Position numbers and translations under genes: made by a program. From DTYU01 sp040756575 (GTDB taxonomy: Bacteria > Bacillota > Desulfotomaculia > Desulfotomaculales > Ammonificaceae): a DNA stretch of 64,000 nucleotides. Below, piece by piece: positions 32,945 through 41,963 of the stretch (within the stretch, counting starts at the first letter, position 1; each line of letters opens with the position of its first letter). The stretch covers positions 186,001 through 250,000 of the forward strand of contig JBFLYP010000001.1 in NCBI GenBank assembly GCA_040756575.1, written 5' to 3'. The notes under the pieces were generated by a model that had not been told where the DNA came from, did no database searches, and saw only the letters and a list, made by a program, of their open reading frames with translations.

Positions 32945-33565
32945 GTGAATGTAGCTCCTTTGCTTAAACGCATCCAGGGAGGTGATTGGCAAGCTTTCGA
33001 AGTGCTTGTTGAGCAGTATAGCGGGAAAGCGCTACGGACGGCCTACCTCATTACTGGTCGCAAAGATATTATCGAGGATGCCGTCCAGGAGGCATTCGTC
33101 CAGTGTTACCGAAAAATCAAGTGTTTGCGTGACCCGGCGACCTTCGAAACGTGGTTTTACCGTCTCCTGACCAGAATATGCTGGCGGCTTACCTCAAGGG
33201 AAAAAGGGACTGTTTCCCTTGACTCCCTCACTGAGAGTGGCCAAGAACACGCTCTTTGCGACGACCGCATAGGGGATGCTTTAGAGGCCGGGGAAACGAA
33301 GCGGTTGGTGCAGCAGGCGCTCGGCAGGCTCAGCATCCCGCTGCGCACCACAGTCGTCCTTCGCTACTACAACGACCTTCCGCTTAAGGAAATAGCCCGG
33401 GTGCTCGGCTGCCGGGAGGGTACGGTAAAGTCCCGGTTGCACACAGCGCTAAAACAGTTGGCCGATGAGCTTAAGCTAATCGCCCCGGAGCTTTTTTTAG
33501 GCGGTGAAGCTGATGCGCAGAGAGCAATTCACCCTGGAAAGGAGGGTTTGCAAAGTGAAGCTTGA
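32945..33565 (+). CDS. ECF-type RNA polymerase sigma factor
   Basis: About 206 residues from GTG 32945 (AAGGAG 8 bases upstream). Region 2: DWQAFEVLVEQYSGKALRTA, then DIIEDAVQEAFVQCYRKI and FETWFYRLLTRICW. Region 4: RLSIPLRTTVVLRYYNDLPL then IARVLGCREGTVKSRLHTAL. It is a SigW/SigV-like group IV factor. The next gene, overlapping by 11 bases, encodes a membrane protein that probably holds it inactive. Confidence 0.9.
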   Translation: MNVAPLLKRIQGGDWQAFEVLVEQYSGKALRTAYLITGRKDIIEDAVQEAFVQCYRKIKCLRDPATFETWFYRLLTRICWRLTSREKGTVSLDSLTESGQEHALCDDRIGDALEAGETKRLVQQALGRLSIPLRTTVVLRYYNDLPLKEIARVLGCREGTVKSRLHTALKQLADELKLIAPELFLGGEADAQRAIHPGKEGLQSEA

Positions 33566-34373
33566 GGAATGGCTACGTGCGGCAATGGCCAGGGAAGCCG
33601 AGCAAATCGAAGCGGGCCCCGATCTGGTTCGCAAGATTAAAACGCGCCTCCTGACGCAACAAGGGAAAGGGAAAGCAATATTTATGACGTGGCGAAAGGC
33701 CGCGGCCGCAACCCTTTGCGGTGTCCTACTGGTGGGCGGTTTGGCCTTTGGCCTTTCGCCGCAAGCAAGGGCCTGGGCTGACAAGGCGGTCATTTCCCCG
33801 CTGCTTTCCGTTGCCTACAAGGTTATCCGCACGGAAGGCGGTTATACGGTAACTAAGTTGCAGGAGGGCAAAGATCTTCCTGGGGATGGCGGTGCCAGGT
33901 TCGGCGGTCTTGAGAAGATGGAAGTGAAAGATGCCAAACGCTGCCCTGAGTTCTCAACGGCTGCCGCGGCCCAGGCACACGTTGGCTTCCCCGTTCACCT
34001 GCCCACTTACCTCCCCGAAGGGTACAAGCTAATCTCCATGACCGGGGACAGGCAGGAGAAAAGTGACCGGGGCTTCGTCAGTGTCGTCTACGGCGTTCCG
34101 AAAGAGGCCGGGAAACGACTGCACCTGACCATTACCAATGAGCGCAACTTCCTCCGGGGCGGCGATGCCGTGCAGGAGGTTAAGGTGCGGGGCAAGACGG
34201 CCTACTGGGCCGAGTTCCCCATCATGGAAATCAACGGCGCAAATAAAGAGCCTACAGTAAAGGTAGGTCACACGCTCAAATGGGAGGACAAAGGGCTGGT
34301 TTACAAATTGGAGGATAGGAGCGGCGCACTTTCTTTAGAGGAAATGCTGAAAATTGCCGCGTCGCTTAACTAA
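33555..34373 (+). CDS. Anti-sigma factor-like membrane protein with DUF4367 domain
   Basis: About 272 residues from GTG 33555 (AAAGGAGGG 8 bases upstream). A short cytoplasmic part (EEWLRAAMAREAEQIEAGPD), one membrane segment (AAAATLCGVLLVGGLAFGL), then an extracellular domain with VGFPVHLPTYLPEGYKLISM, typical of DUF4367/RsgI-like sensor domains. It overlaps the sigma gene, the usual arrangement for a regulator/inhibitor pair. The signal is unknown. Confidence 0.78.
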   Translation: MKLEEWLRAAMAREAEQIEAGPDLVRKIKTRLLTQQGKGKAIFMTWRKAAAATLCGVLLVGGLAFGLSPQARAWADKAVISPLLSVAYKVIRTEGGYTVTKLQEGKDLPGDGGARFGGLEKMEVKDAKRCPEFSTAAAAQAHVGFPVHLPTYLPEGYKLISMTGDRQEKSDRGFVSVVYGVPKEAGKRLHLTITNERNFLRGGDAVQEVKVRGKTAYWAEFPIMEINGANKEPTVKVGHTLKWEDKGLVYKLEDRSGALSLEEMLKIAASLN

Positions 34374-34538
34374 CCGCCCGGCCTTCACAAGCACGCGCTT
34401 TAACCCGGGTAATTGCGGCCCCGGAAAGGGGAATGAAGAGGAGGGGACTGGCCTGGGAGAAGCCGTGGTGAGGGAATAAAACCCTAGTCATACAGCGGAT
34501 TCGTGTCCTAAACTTAACAAGTTAAGGAGGAGATGGAG

Positions 34539-35387
34539 ATGCATCCGAAAAAAGGCTGGTTGACCTTAGCAATGGTCGGTCTTCTGGCCGCCCTTCTGGT
34601 GGGCACCGGTGTCGCATGGGCAAAAAATAAAGTTGAGCCTGTAAAAAGAAGCGTGGTGCAGGCCAGCGAAAACAACCTGGTACCTCAGGAGATAAAGGAT
34701 GACACTGGCGGCGCTAGGACTGGTAAAATTGTGGCGGAGCCGGGAACAAGGGGCATACAGTACGACCCGAATGCCAAATACCCTCTTCTATCAGCCGCTG
34801 ATCCAGCTAAAGTTGGTAATATTAAGCCAGGTCTTTCCTCTTTATCACCCGCTGACCCGGCTAAGGTCAGCATCACCAAGTCCGGCGAAGAGATTCTGAT
34901 AGGGGACAGCACGGCCAAAGATGCTCCTATCTGCTTGGGGGTCAAGAAGGGACCCGGAACTTCTGTGCCCAATCCCAACGCCCCTACTTCCAAGGATGTC
35001 ACCACAGGTGATGGGAGCCCGACGTTTACCGAAGCAGGGGAGAAACCTGCGCCTGCTCAAGTAAATTATCCGGGACCGAAGGGCGAGGCAGGTACGCTGG
35101 CAACATACTACATCCAAGGTACGCTTAATCCGTCGGAAAGCGATTACTATGGACCTTGGTACTTTAGCCCTGGGGAAACGGTGACTGTCTCGCTTAGTTG
35201 GACCCCAACCAGCTCAAGTGTGGACGTAGGACTTCAGTCTGCCAGTACGGGCACGTACTACTATGTTACCTGCACTGGCGGCGCTTGCAGTTACACCTTC
35301 CAGATAAACAAAGGCGATAACTACTACGTCCGCCTTCGCGACAGGGGACCGGATGCAATCTATTACACAGGGTACCTTACCATATAA
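34539..35387 (+). CDS. Secreted protein with C-terminal beta-sandwich (PPC-like) domain
   Basis: About 282 residues. ATG 34539 has AAGGAGG at correct spacing; the ATG 6 bases earlier is too close. N-terminal signal peptide (LTLAMVGLLAALLVGTGVAWA). The middle is low-complexity with a repeated ADPAKV element (LSAADPAKVGNIKPG and LSPADPAKVSITKSG). The last ~85 residues (SESDYYGPWYFSPGETVTVS, then VDVGLQSA, YYVRLRD) resemble pre-peptidase C-terminal beta-sandwich domains. Located 165 bases after the anti-sigma gene, it may be a target of that sigma factor. Confidence 0.65.
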   Translation: MHPKKGWLTLAMVGLLAALLVGTGVAWAKNKVEPVKRSVVQASENNLVPQEIKDDTGGARTGKIVAEPGTRGIQYDPNAKYPLLSAADPAKVGNIKPGLSSLSPADPAKVSITKSGEEILIGDSTAKDAPICLGVKKGPGTSVPNPNAPTSKDVTTGDGSPTFTEAGEKPAPAQVNYPGPKGEAGTLATYYIQGTLNPSESDYYGPWYFSPGETVTVSLSWTPTSSSVDVGLQSASTGTYYYVTCTGGACSYTFQINKGDNYYVRLRDRGPDAIYYTGYLTI

Positions 35388-37000
35388 GGACCCATGAAAA
35401 AGAGGCCCGTGCTCTGCGGCGCGGGCCTCTTCTCGTGTGTGCCGGGCATGGACGAAGGCAAATGCCGACGGCGGTTGGTGGCCTGGGAAATCAGCGTCCG
35501 GTTAAGCACCGTATTGATGTCCGGGTTCTGGTACTTACTTTTACCTTCAGCGTCTTTCACCGACGCCAGGAAGGCCCGGGGGAAAATGTGGTGGTCGTCC
35601 AGCGCGTGAAATTCGATCGCGTCGTCAGCCCGAAAGTCCTTGGCTCCTTGAATAGCGATCAGGTTCATAACGCCCCGATATACAGCGTTGACCCGCGCCG
35701 TATCCCGCAGCGAGAAATTAGGATTCCGCAGGATATTGCGGTCTATTTGTTCAAAAACAAGCGGTTGACGGTTAGGGTCGTCGAACCATTCGGTCAGATC
35801 CCGGTAATCAGCAAGCGTAATGCTCTCTACGGACCCGGCGTACCGCTCAAGAAAAACCGAACCCCAATACCACTTTTTCACGCCGCGATAGGCCCGATTA
35901 TCCAGTTTATCCCGGTCGATCCGGTAGAGAAGAGCAGCCAGTACCGGCATCATTGTCGAATACGGAAGCCACTTCTGCGCAAAAGCGCCGAACCCGTCCT
36001 GACTCGTCGAAGTGGCCCGTTTGAGGGCCTTTTCCATGTAAAGCACGGCGGTTTGCCAATCCTTCTCAAAACCTTCCGGTCGCAGGTTAATTAAGGACTT
36101 ACTTTTAACTTCTTGCTCCCGGAGAAGCGCTAAAGTGCGTAGTACCAGAACACCGTAAATATCCGGATCCCCGTCCGAGAACTGGCGCAGTAATTCATTA
36201 TCTTCTACTGCCTGCTGCCAGAGCCGGTGGAGGTCAACACTGAAGCGGTACAGCCGGGCGGTCAAAAGGTCATATACCGAAAGGGCCACCCCGGTGCTGT
36301 TCAGTTTCTCAAAGATAGCACATACCTCGGCAATCCGGTCGGCATCATCCGACTTTACCTTCGGAATTTCAATCGTCGGCACATAGAACTGCCGGATGAC
36401 CTCAACAGCGCGATTCCATACCGGCTTATGCACCTTAAAGTACTCGTTGAAGTACCGCTCCTGGTCGCGCTCAATCAGCCAGCGTTCGTAATCGTTGAGC
36501 CAGTTTTCCCATCGCAGAAGTTCCGTAAAGGGAACAATCAGGTTTTCAAACTGGCAGGCTCGCTCCAGGTAACGACCGCACTGGTCGGCTCGTTCGCTAA
36601 AGATGGCCGCGTCCAGGTTACCAGCACTGACCTTACCCAGGTCTAAGAAAAAACGGTAGGGATACTTGGTCCATTTTAAAGGAAGCGGTGGCGCCGCAAA
36701 AGCGTAATGCAGGGAGGTTAACCGCTGCTGGCCGTCAAGAATCAGCCAGTCGGGCTTGAGCTGCTCCGCCGGCTTCTCTACCCCGGCCACCGCCCGGAAA
36801 GCGAAGGGGCTATTCTCCGCATCCACTTTCAAAAGGAGAAACGAACCGATGAAGTAACCTTTCAGCACCGAGGTCAGGAGGTCCCTCACGTCATCCCGCG
36901 TCCAGACGAAGTTACGCTGAAACTCGGGCAGGGCGATCTCCCCGCTCCTCGCCCGCTCCACCAGGTCGAGTAACCTTTTCTTGTCCGGCGTGATATCCAA
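35363..37000 (-). CDS. DUF262/GmrSD-like protein, C-terminus probably replaced
   Basis: A 545-residue frame starting at TTG 37000. N-terminal DUF262 features: IALPEFQRNFVWTRDDVRDL, SFLLLKVD, DWLILDGQQRLTSLHYAF (the DGQQR motif, a ParB/Srx-like NTPase). A C-terminal DUF1524-type HNH region has EFHALDDHHIFPRAFL and NTVLNRTLIS. Proteins of this type include GmrSD type IV restriction enzymes that cut modified phage DNA. The normal family continuation after NRTLIS is lost: the last ~30 residues read through a terminator hairpin, so the gene is likely 3'-truncated by recombination. Confidence 0.78.
   Translation of the reverse strand: MDITPDKKRLLDLVERARSGEIALPEFQRNFVWTRDDVRDLLTSVLKGYFIGSFLLLKVDAENSPFAFRAVAGVEKPAEQLKPDWLILDGQQRLTSLHYAFAAPPLPLKWTKYPYRFFLDLGKVSAGNLDAAIFSERADQCGRYLERACQFENLIVPFTELLRWENWLNDYERWLIERDQERYFNEYFKVHKPVWNRAVEVIRQFYVPTIEIPKVKSDDADRIAEVCAIFEKLNSTGVALSVYDLLTARLYRFSVDLHRLWQQAVEDNELLRQFSDGDPDIYGVLVLRTLALLREQEVKSKSLINLRPEGFEKDWQTAVLYMEKALKRATSTSQDGFGAFAQKWLPYSTMMPVLAALLYRIDRDKLDNRAYRGVKKWYWGSVFLERYAGSVESITLADYRDLTEWFDDPNRQPLVFEQIDRNILRNPNFSLRDTARVNAVYRGVMNLIAIQGAKDFRADDAIEFHALDDHHIFPRAFLASVKDAEGKSKYQNPDINTVLNRTLISQATNRRRHLPSSMPGTHEKRPAPQSTGLFFMGPYMVRYPV
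35401..35430. terminator. Terminator hairpin between convergent genes
   Basis: AGAGGCCCG (35401-35409) pairs with CGGGCCTCT (35422-35430), followed by TCT-rich sequence, 14 bases after the secreted-protein gene. It also lies within the 3' end of the opposing DUF262 reading frame, hinting that this frame's end is not original. Confidence 0.65.
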
Positions 37001-37107
37001 AACGCTTCACCATTCCTTATTTCCAGTTTTGCTACCTCCTACGCCGCCTCGGGTAACGGCGCAGGAACTACCTCTCAAGCATGGGTACCTGGAAAGTTTT
37101 TTATGTG

Positions 37108-37638
37108 CTAAGAATAGATGTGTTCCAGGGCCGCTTTTGCCTCCGCCAGCACTCGTGGCGAAAGCCAAAGCGACGAACGTGCTAGCCTGTCTAACATAGC
37201 CTCCGCTTCCGGACGGTTAAGCCGGCCTGTAGCCGCTGCCCACAGGACAATCCCGAGCGACCCGTGAACCTCGATTCCTAACGTTTGCGCAAACAAGCGG
37301 GCAGCGGCATCATCGGTCACCAGCCAGTCAGCACGAATCTGGCGGGCGAGCGCAATCGCCTCGGCTTCTCCGGCGTGAAGCAATCCCGCCTCCAGCCATA
37401 ATTCCGCTTCTGTGCTATGAGGTGGAACAAGGGTATCTACTATCAGCCATGCCGGCCGTTGCTCCGGCCATTTTTCAGCTTGAAACCTCATCTCTACATC
37501 TACGGCCTGCGGAACGTGAATTTCCCCCGTTTGCCCCAGCAAATCGAGGGCCTGTGCTTCGCTAAGATGCAGGAGAGGGCCTGTGTTAGACACAATACGC
37601 CTTACGTTTTCGTTTCTTTCTTTTGCCGGAGCGCCCAC
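37108..37638 (-). CDS. PIN-like (DUF3368) toxin
   Basis: Up to 176 residues; start taken as GTG 37638 overlapping the antitoxin gene. Motifs: VSNTGPLLHLSEAQALDLL (the first acidic PIN position reads Asn), LLHAGEAEAIALARQI, and ADWLVTDDAAARLFAQTLG with the conserved Asp pair. DUF3368 proteins are putative nucleases of type II toxin-antitoxin pairs. The Asn in place of the usual first Asp (SDTSPL) may weaken activity. Confidence 0.75.
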   Translation of the reverse strand: MGAPAKERNENVRRIVSNTGPLLHLSEAQALDLLGQTGEIHVPQAVDVEMRFQAEKWPEQRPAWLIVDTLVPPHSTEAELWLEAGLLHAGEAEAIALARQIRADWLVTDDAAARLFAQTLGIEVHGSLGIVLWAAATGRLNRPEAEAMLDRLARSSLWLSPRVLAEAKAALEHIYS

Positions 37639-37811
37639 GCGATATCCTCCCGCTGAAAATGTTCCGCTAACTCAAAACGGCGGCGCCGAACGAACTCCAA
37701 AAGTGCCAGGCGCACAACCTCATCCTCGCTGCGAAACCAGCCCGCTTGCACCAGCGCAGCAATCTCCGCCGCCAACTTATCGGGTAAATCTACCTGAAGA
37801 GGTTTCATCAT
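37602..37811 (-). CDS. Ribbon-helix-helix-type antitoxin
   Basis: Sixty-nine residues: LQVDLPDKLAAEIAALVQAG, then EDEVVRLALLEFVRRRR, typical of small MetJ/CopG or UPF0175-type antitoxins. GGGGTGAGG precedes the start. It overlaps the PIN gene by 37 bases. A TATGAT box upstream on the minus strand could be the promoter. Confidence 0.75.
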   Translation of the reverse strand: MMKPLQVDLPDKLAAEIAALVQAGWFRSEDEVVRLALLEFVRRRRFELAEHFQREDIAWALRQKKETKT

Positions 37812-37955
37812 ACCTCACCCCCTGCACCTTTCATCATAACCCAAGTTAACTATTTTTTACTATCCGTCTATAACCCCTGTTTCCCCTGTCCTGTCCTCCA
37901 GAAGTAACCTGCCTTAAGCCGCTTTGTTTCGAAAAACTCCCGCTATTAACAAACC

Positions 37956-40900
37956 CTACGCCGCCTCCTGCCAGTCGCGGTAGAGACTCTCCGCCTGCTC
38001 CATAATTATGACCACCAGCGTTTCGCACTCCGCCGGTTTGTACCCGTAGCGCTGGAGCAGCCGCTTCACCGCCGCCCGGATCTTCGCCTTCACGTTCTCG
38101 TGGTCCGTCCAGTCGATGCTCAGGTTTTTCTTGATCGCCGCCACTAACTCGCGGGCGATGGTCTTTAACTGCTCGTCGCCGCCGATATGCTCCGGACCCC
38201 TTGCCACCGCGTCGTAAAAGGCCATCTCCTCCTCCGTCAGCCCCAGGGCCTGCCCGCGGTGCTCAACCGCCCGCAGCTCCCGGGCCAGTTCCACCAGCCG
38301 CGCGATCACCTCCGCCGACTGCAGCGAACGGTTTTGGTAGGCCTTGAGCACCTGTTCTAACATCTCCTTGAAGGACCGGTAGCGCACCACGTTCCGCCGC
38401 ATCTTCACCCGGATCTCATCCTCGATCAGGCGGCGTAAAAGCTCCACCTGCAGGTTCTTGTGCTCCATCCCTTGTACCTCGGCCAAAAACTCGTCGCTTA
38501 AAATGGAAATGTCCGGCTTCTTCAGCCCCGCCGCCCCGAAGATATCTACGACTTCGTCCGGGGCAATAGCCTCCGAAACCAGCTGCTTCACCGCTAGGTC
38601 GAGTTCCTCCACCGGCTGCCTTACTGGCGGTGTGTACTTCACTACGCTCCGGCGTACGTGCTGAAAAAAGGCGACGTCGTCTCTGATTTTCGCCGCCTCC
38701 GGGTGCGGGCTCACCAGCGCGAAGGCCCGGGTCAACTCCGCGCAGGCCTTCAGAAACCGGCTCTTGATCTCGTCGTCGGCCACCACCGCGTTGTGCGCCC
38801 GCTGCAGGAGGCGGGTAAGGTCCACCGGCGCTAGCCGCCGCCACCCCTGATAATCAATCCCGTGGAAGAAAGCACAGGTGATATCGTACTTCTCCCGTAG
38901 CACCGCAATCGCCTGGTCCAGCGGGATCATCGCCTCGTTGCGGTCTTTCTCCGTGTAGCAAGCCAGCGCGCGCTTCAAATCGTCGGCGATCCCGATGTAG
39001 TCCACGATCAGCCCGCCCGGTTTATCCCTGAAAACGCGGTTTACGCGGGCAATAGCCTGCATCAGGTTGTGACCTTTCATCGGTTTGTCTACGTACATCG
39101 TGTGCAGGCAGGGGTTGTCAAAACCGGTGAGCCACATATCCCGGACGATGACCAGCTTCAAAGGGTCGTCAGGATCCCGGAAGCGTTTCTTCAGTTCCTC
39201 CTGTTTGGCCTTGCTGCGGATGTGCGGCTGGTAATCCGCCGGGTCGCTCGCCGTGCCGGTCATCACCACCGCCACCTCCGGACAGCCCGGCAGCTCCCGC
39301 AAGTATTTATAAAGCTCAACGCAGATGCGCCGGCTCATGCAGACGATTAACGCCTTGCCCGCAAGTGTTTTTGACCGTTCCGTGTAGTGATCCAGAAGAT
39401 CCCGCGCAATCAGCTTCAGCCGCTCCGGCGCCCCCGCCAGCGCCTCCAGGCGCGCCCACCTGCTTTTAAGCTTCTCTTTTACGTGCTCCTCTTCTCCCTC
39501 CGTAACCTCCTCAAACTCCTCGTCAATGAACTCGTTAGTCAGGTGGAGCTTCACCAGGCGCCCCTCGTAGTAGATCGGCACCGTCGCGCCGTCGGCAATC
39601 GCCCGCTGGATATCGTAAACGCTGATGTAATCGCCGAAAACCTGCCGGGTAGACTTATCCTCCAATTCGATGGGCGTCCCGGTGAAACCGACGAAAGCCG
39701 CGTTCGGCAGCCCCTCCCGGATGTAGCGGGCGTAGCCGCTCATAAAGTTGTAGTGGGAGCGGTGCGCCTCGTCGGCGATCACCACGATGTTGGAACGCTC
39801 TGAGAGCAGCGGGTAGCTTCCTCCCTCCTCCGGCTGAAACTTCTGCACGGTGGTAAAGACCACGCCGCCCGCCGGCACCGAGAGCAGCCGCTTCAAGTCC
39901 TCGACGCTTTCCGCCTGCTTCGGATAAGGGACCAGTTCCCCCGCCCGCAGGAAGTTCTCGTAAATCTGCTGGTCCAGGTCGTTCCGGTCGGTGAGCACCA
40001 CGATGGTCGGGTTGCCCATCTCCGGGTGGCGGAGCAGTTTAGCGGCGTAAAAGACCATCGAGAGCGACTTCCCCGAGCCCTGCGTGTGCCAGATGACGCC
40101 CACGCGCCGGTCGGCTTCCGGACGCGTCGCCCGCAGGGTTGCGGCCAAGGCCACGTTGACGGCGTGGTACTGGTGATACATCGCCATTTTCTTGTAAAGC
40201 CTGTCCCCGTCGCGCTCAAAGACCACAAAGTTCTGGACCAGGTCGAGAAACCGTCGCTTCTCGAAAACCCCGCGGAGCAGCACCTCCAACTGCGGCAGGT
40301 CCGCCGGTGCGTCCCTCTCCCCTTCAATGGTGCGCCAGGGCGCGAAGCGCTCCCAACTGCTCGTAATCGTCCCGTGCCGCGCCTCCGTGGAATCAGAAAC
40401 CACCAGGACCTCGTTATAATGAAAGAGGTCCGGGATCTCCCGCATGTAGGTTTGTAGTTGCTGGTAGGCCCCCTTGACCGTTGCCGACTGGTCCGCCGGG
40501 TTCTTCAGCTCGATCACCGCGAGCGGCAGGCCGTTGACGAAAACCACCACGTCCGCCCGCCGGTTATATTCACCCGTCACTACGGTAAACTGGTTGACCG
40601 CCAACCAGTCGTTATTCCCGGGCTCGGCAAAATCAAAAAGCCGCGCGAAATCGCCGCGCCGCTCCCCCTCCGGGCCGACCACCTCCACCTTCACCCCGTC
40701 CCGCAGCATCCGGTGGAAGCGCCGGTTGTTCTCGGCTAAATTCGGCGAATCGAGATGCAGCACCTGCTGCAGCGCATCTTCCAGCGCCTCCTCCGGCAGG
40801 TGCGGGTTCAGCCGCGCCAGCGCCGCCCGCAGCCGCCCCGCTAACACCACGTCCCGGAACGACTCTCGCTCCGGCCGCTCCCCACCGGGGCTGATCTCCG

Positions 40901-40985
40901 GCCCAAACGCCGTCTCGTACCCGAGTTCGGCTAACCACTGCAGCGCGGCTTGTTCGATGAGGGATTCGTTGATGGTGGGAGTCAT
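37956..40985 (-). CDS. hsdR: Type I restriction enzyme, motor/nuclease subunit
   Basis: About 1009 residues. ATG 40985 has GGGAGG 9 bases upstream. N-terminal PD-(D/E)xK nuclease with VNGLPLAVIELKNPADQ; helicase motifs GVIWHTQGSGKSLSM, VVIADEAHRSHY, FTGTPIELEDKST and ARVNRVFRDKPGG; then the C-terminal helical HsdM-docking region. It cuts DNA far from unmethylated sites after ATP-driven translocation. It is now separated from hsdMS by about 1 kb, because its first ~150 bases are duplicated at 41813-41963 with a DUF3800 gene in between. Confidence 0.93.
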   Translation of the reverse strand: MTPTINESLIEQAALQWLAELGYETAFGPEISPGGERPERESFRDVVLAGRLRAALARLNPHLPEEALEDALQQVLHLDSPNLAENNRRFHRMLRDGVKVEVVGPEGERRGDFARLFDFAEPGNNDWLAVNQFTVVTGEYNRRADVVVFVNGLPLAVIELKNPADQSATVKGAYQQLQTYMREIPDLFHYNEVLVVSDSTEARHGTITSSWERFAPWRTIEGERDAPADLPQLEVLLRGVFEKRRFLDLVQNFVVFERDGDRLYKKMAMYHQYHAVNVALAATLRATRPEADRRVGVIWHTQGSGKSLSMVFYAAKLLRHPEMGNPTIVVLTDRNDLDQQIYENFLRAGELVPYPKQAESVEDLKRLLSVPAGGVVFTTVQKFQPEEGGSYPLLSERSNIVVIADEAHRSHYNFMSGYARYIREGLPNAAFVGFTGTPIELEDKSTRQVFGDYISVYDIQRAIADGATVPIYYEGRLVKLHLTNEFIDEEFEEVTEGEEEHVKEKLKSRWARLEALAGAPERLKLIARDLLDHYTERSKTLAGKALIVCMSRRICVELYKYLRELPGCPEVAVVMTGTASDPADYQPHIRSKAKQEELKKRFRDPDDPLKLVIVRDMWLTGFDNPCLHTMYVDKPMKGHNLMQAIARVNRVFRDKPGGLIVDYIGIADDLKRALACYTEKDRNEAMIPLDQAIAVLREKYDITCAFFHGIDYQGWRRLAPVDLTRLLQRAHNAVVADDEIKSRFLKACAELTRAFALVSPHPEAAKIRDDVAFFQHVRRSVVKYTPPVRQPVEELDLAVKQLVSEAIAPDEVVDIFGAAGLKKPDISILSDEFLAEVQGMEHKNLQVELLRRLIEDEIRVKMRRNVVRYRSFKEMLEQVLKAYQNRSLQSAEVIARLVELARELRAVEHRGQALGLTEEEMAFYDAVARGPEHIGGDEQLKTIARELVAAIKKNLSIDWTDHENVKAKIRAAVKRLLQRYGYKPAECETLVVIIMEQAESLYRDWQEAA
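40837..40985 (-). repeat. Direct repeat, copy A (hsdR 5' end)
   Basis: The first ~149 bases of intact hsdR are about 90% identical to 41813-41963. The two copies lie in the same orientation and bracket the inserted DUF3800 segment. Between 40986 and 41132 there is no gene. Confidence 0.8.
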
Positions 40986-41132
40986 AAAACTCAACCTCCC
41001 GGTAGCAGGAGCAAGTTTAGTGATATAATTTTTTAAAAAAGCTATTTACCTTATCCATAAATTCCGAATATAATAGTAGTAGCTCATCTACCATGTGTAG
41101 AAGGAGTAACGATGCCGTCCAGCAGGGCGGCA

Positions 41133-41345
41133 TCAGCCTTTCAGGCTGCTTTCGTATTCCGCCTGTAACTTTTTACGCGTATGCCTGTAATTGGTACAAT
41201 ACGCAGTCCACAGGAGCACATAACGCCCCCGGTCGGCAAGAATTACGACGTAGTCCAAAGCCTCAAGCCAGAGAACGATGCGCTTCTCGTTTCTGCGTCT
41301 ATTCACCCAGCACTTGATTCTGTAGTCCGTAAAGTGCTCTATAAT
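41133..41345 (-). pseudogene. C-terminal fragment of an unidentified protein
   Basis: A start-less minus-strand frame reads IIEHFTDYRIKCWVNRRRNE, then RIVLWLEALDYVVILADRGR, YVLLWTAYCTNYRHTRKKLQ and stop. The composition is clearly protein-like, with a phage-type nuclease or toxin C-terminus as one possibility (PBECR-like proteins end similarly). I cannot assign it firmly. It is joined out of frame to the truncated DUF3800 gene. A GATGCCG/CGGCATC hairpin follows its stop. Confidence 0.45.
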
Positions 41346-41734
41346 GGCCCGCGGCCAGCGAATCTAGGACTTAAAATTACCTTCAGCATATCAAAATACA
41401 TCTTGTAGTACCACGTATCGTGATCCTGAGCAAAACGAGCGTGCCTCAATTTTGACTTATCCGGCACAATGAGCGCCCGGAAATGCAAGTCGGAATTATC
41501 GAAGAAATAGTCTACAAGAGCGAGGTAAAACTCTCGCTTGGCCGGTGAAACCTTGGTCCACTTAATCTCAAAATCTCTCTGGAGGCCGTGCTGCTCCTTA
41601 ATTTTGCGGATCCGCTCGTTTATCTCCCCGGTTTTTTCGGAAGGGCACCAGATGGCACCCAGCACCATTACCTTTTGGTGGTCGTTTTCCAGGTGGCAAC
41701 TTTCATCGCAGTAAACGTTGTAGGTTATACTCAT
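41339..41734 (-). CDS. DUF3800 protein, C-terminally truncated
   Basis: About 131 residues from ATG 41734 (GAGGAG 8 bases upstream). The N-terminus ITYNVYCDESCHLENDHQKV has the DUF3800 Asp-Glu-Ser motif (RNase-H-like fold), followed by VMVLGAIWCPSE, FEIKWTKVSPAKREFYLALV and DTWYYKMYFDMLKVIL. Full family members are about 200-260 residues; here the frame ends soon after ILSP in sequence unlike the family, so the gene was cut at a recombination joint. DUF3800 genes are common cargo of mobile and defence loci; function unknown. Confidence 0.75.
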   Translation of the reverse strand: MSITYNVYCDESCHLENDHQKVMVLGAIWCPSEKTGEINERIRKIKEQHGLQRDFEIKWTKVSPAKREFYLALVDYFFDNSDLHFRALIVPDKSKLRHARFAQDHDTWYYKMYFDMLKVILSPRFAGRGPL

Positions 41735-41812
41735 GTTGCAGACTCCTCGCTCTTCTTTCTCTATACTCACTGTGTCCGCCGTGTGGCCCCTTCATAAAGC
41801 TTAGGCACAAAC

Positions 41813-41963
41813 GCCCTACCAACACCACGTCCCGGAACGATCCCCGCTCCGGCCGCTCCCCACCGGGGCTGATCTCTGGCCCAAACGCCGTCTCGTACCC
41901 GAGCTCCGCTAACCACTGCAGCGCGGCTTGCTCGATGAGGGATTCATTGATGGTAAGAGTCAT
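41813..41963 (-). pseudogene. Duplicated hsdR 5' fragment (copy B)
   Basis: ATG 41963 overlaps the stop of the HEPN-like gene (ATGA), which was probably the native hsdR start. It encodes TLTINESLIEQAALQWLAEL and onward for about 50 residues, almost identical to HsdR. It then runs into unrelated sequence (CLSFMKGPHGG) before the DUF3800 gene. Confidence 0.85.
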
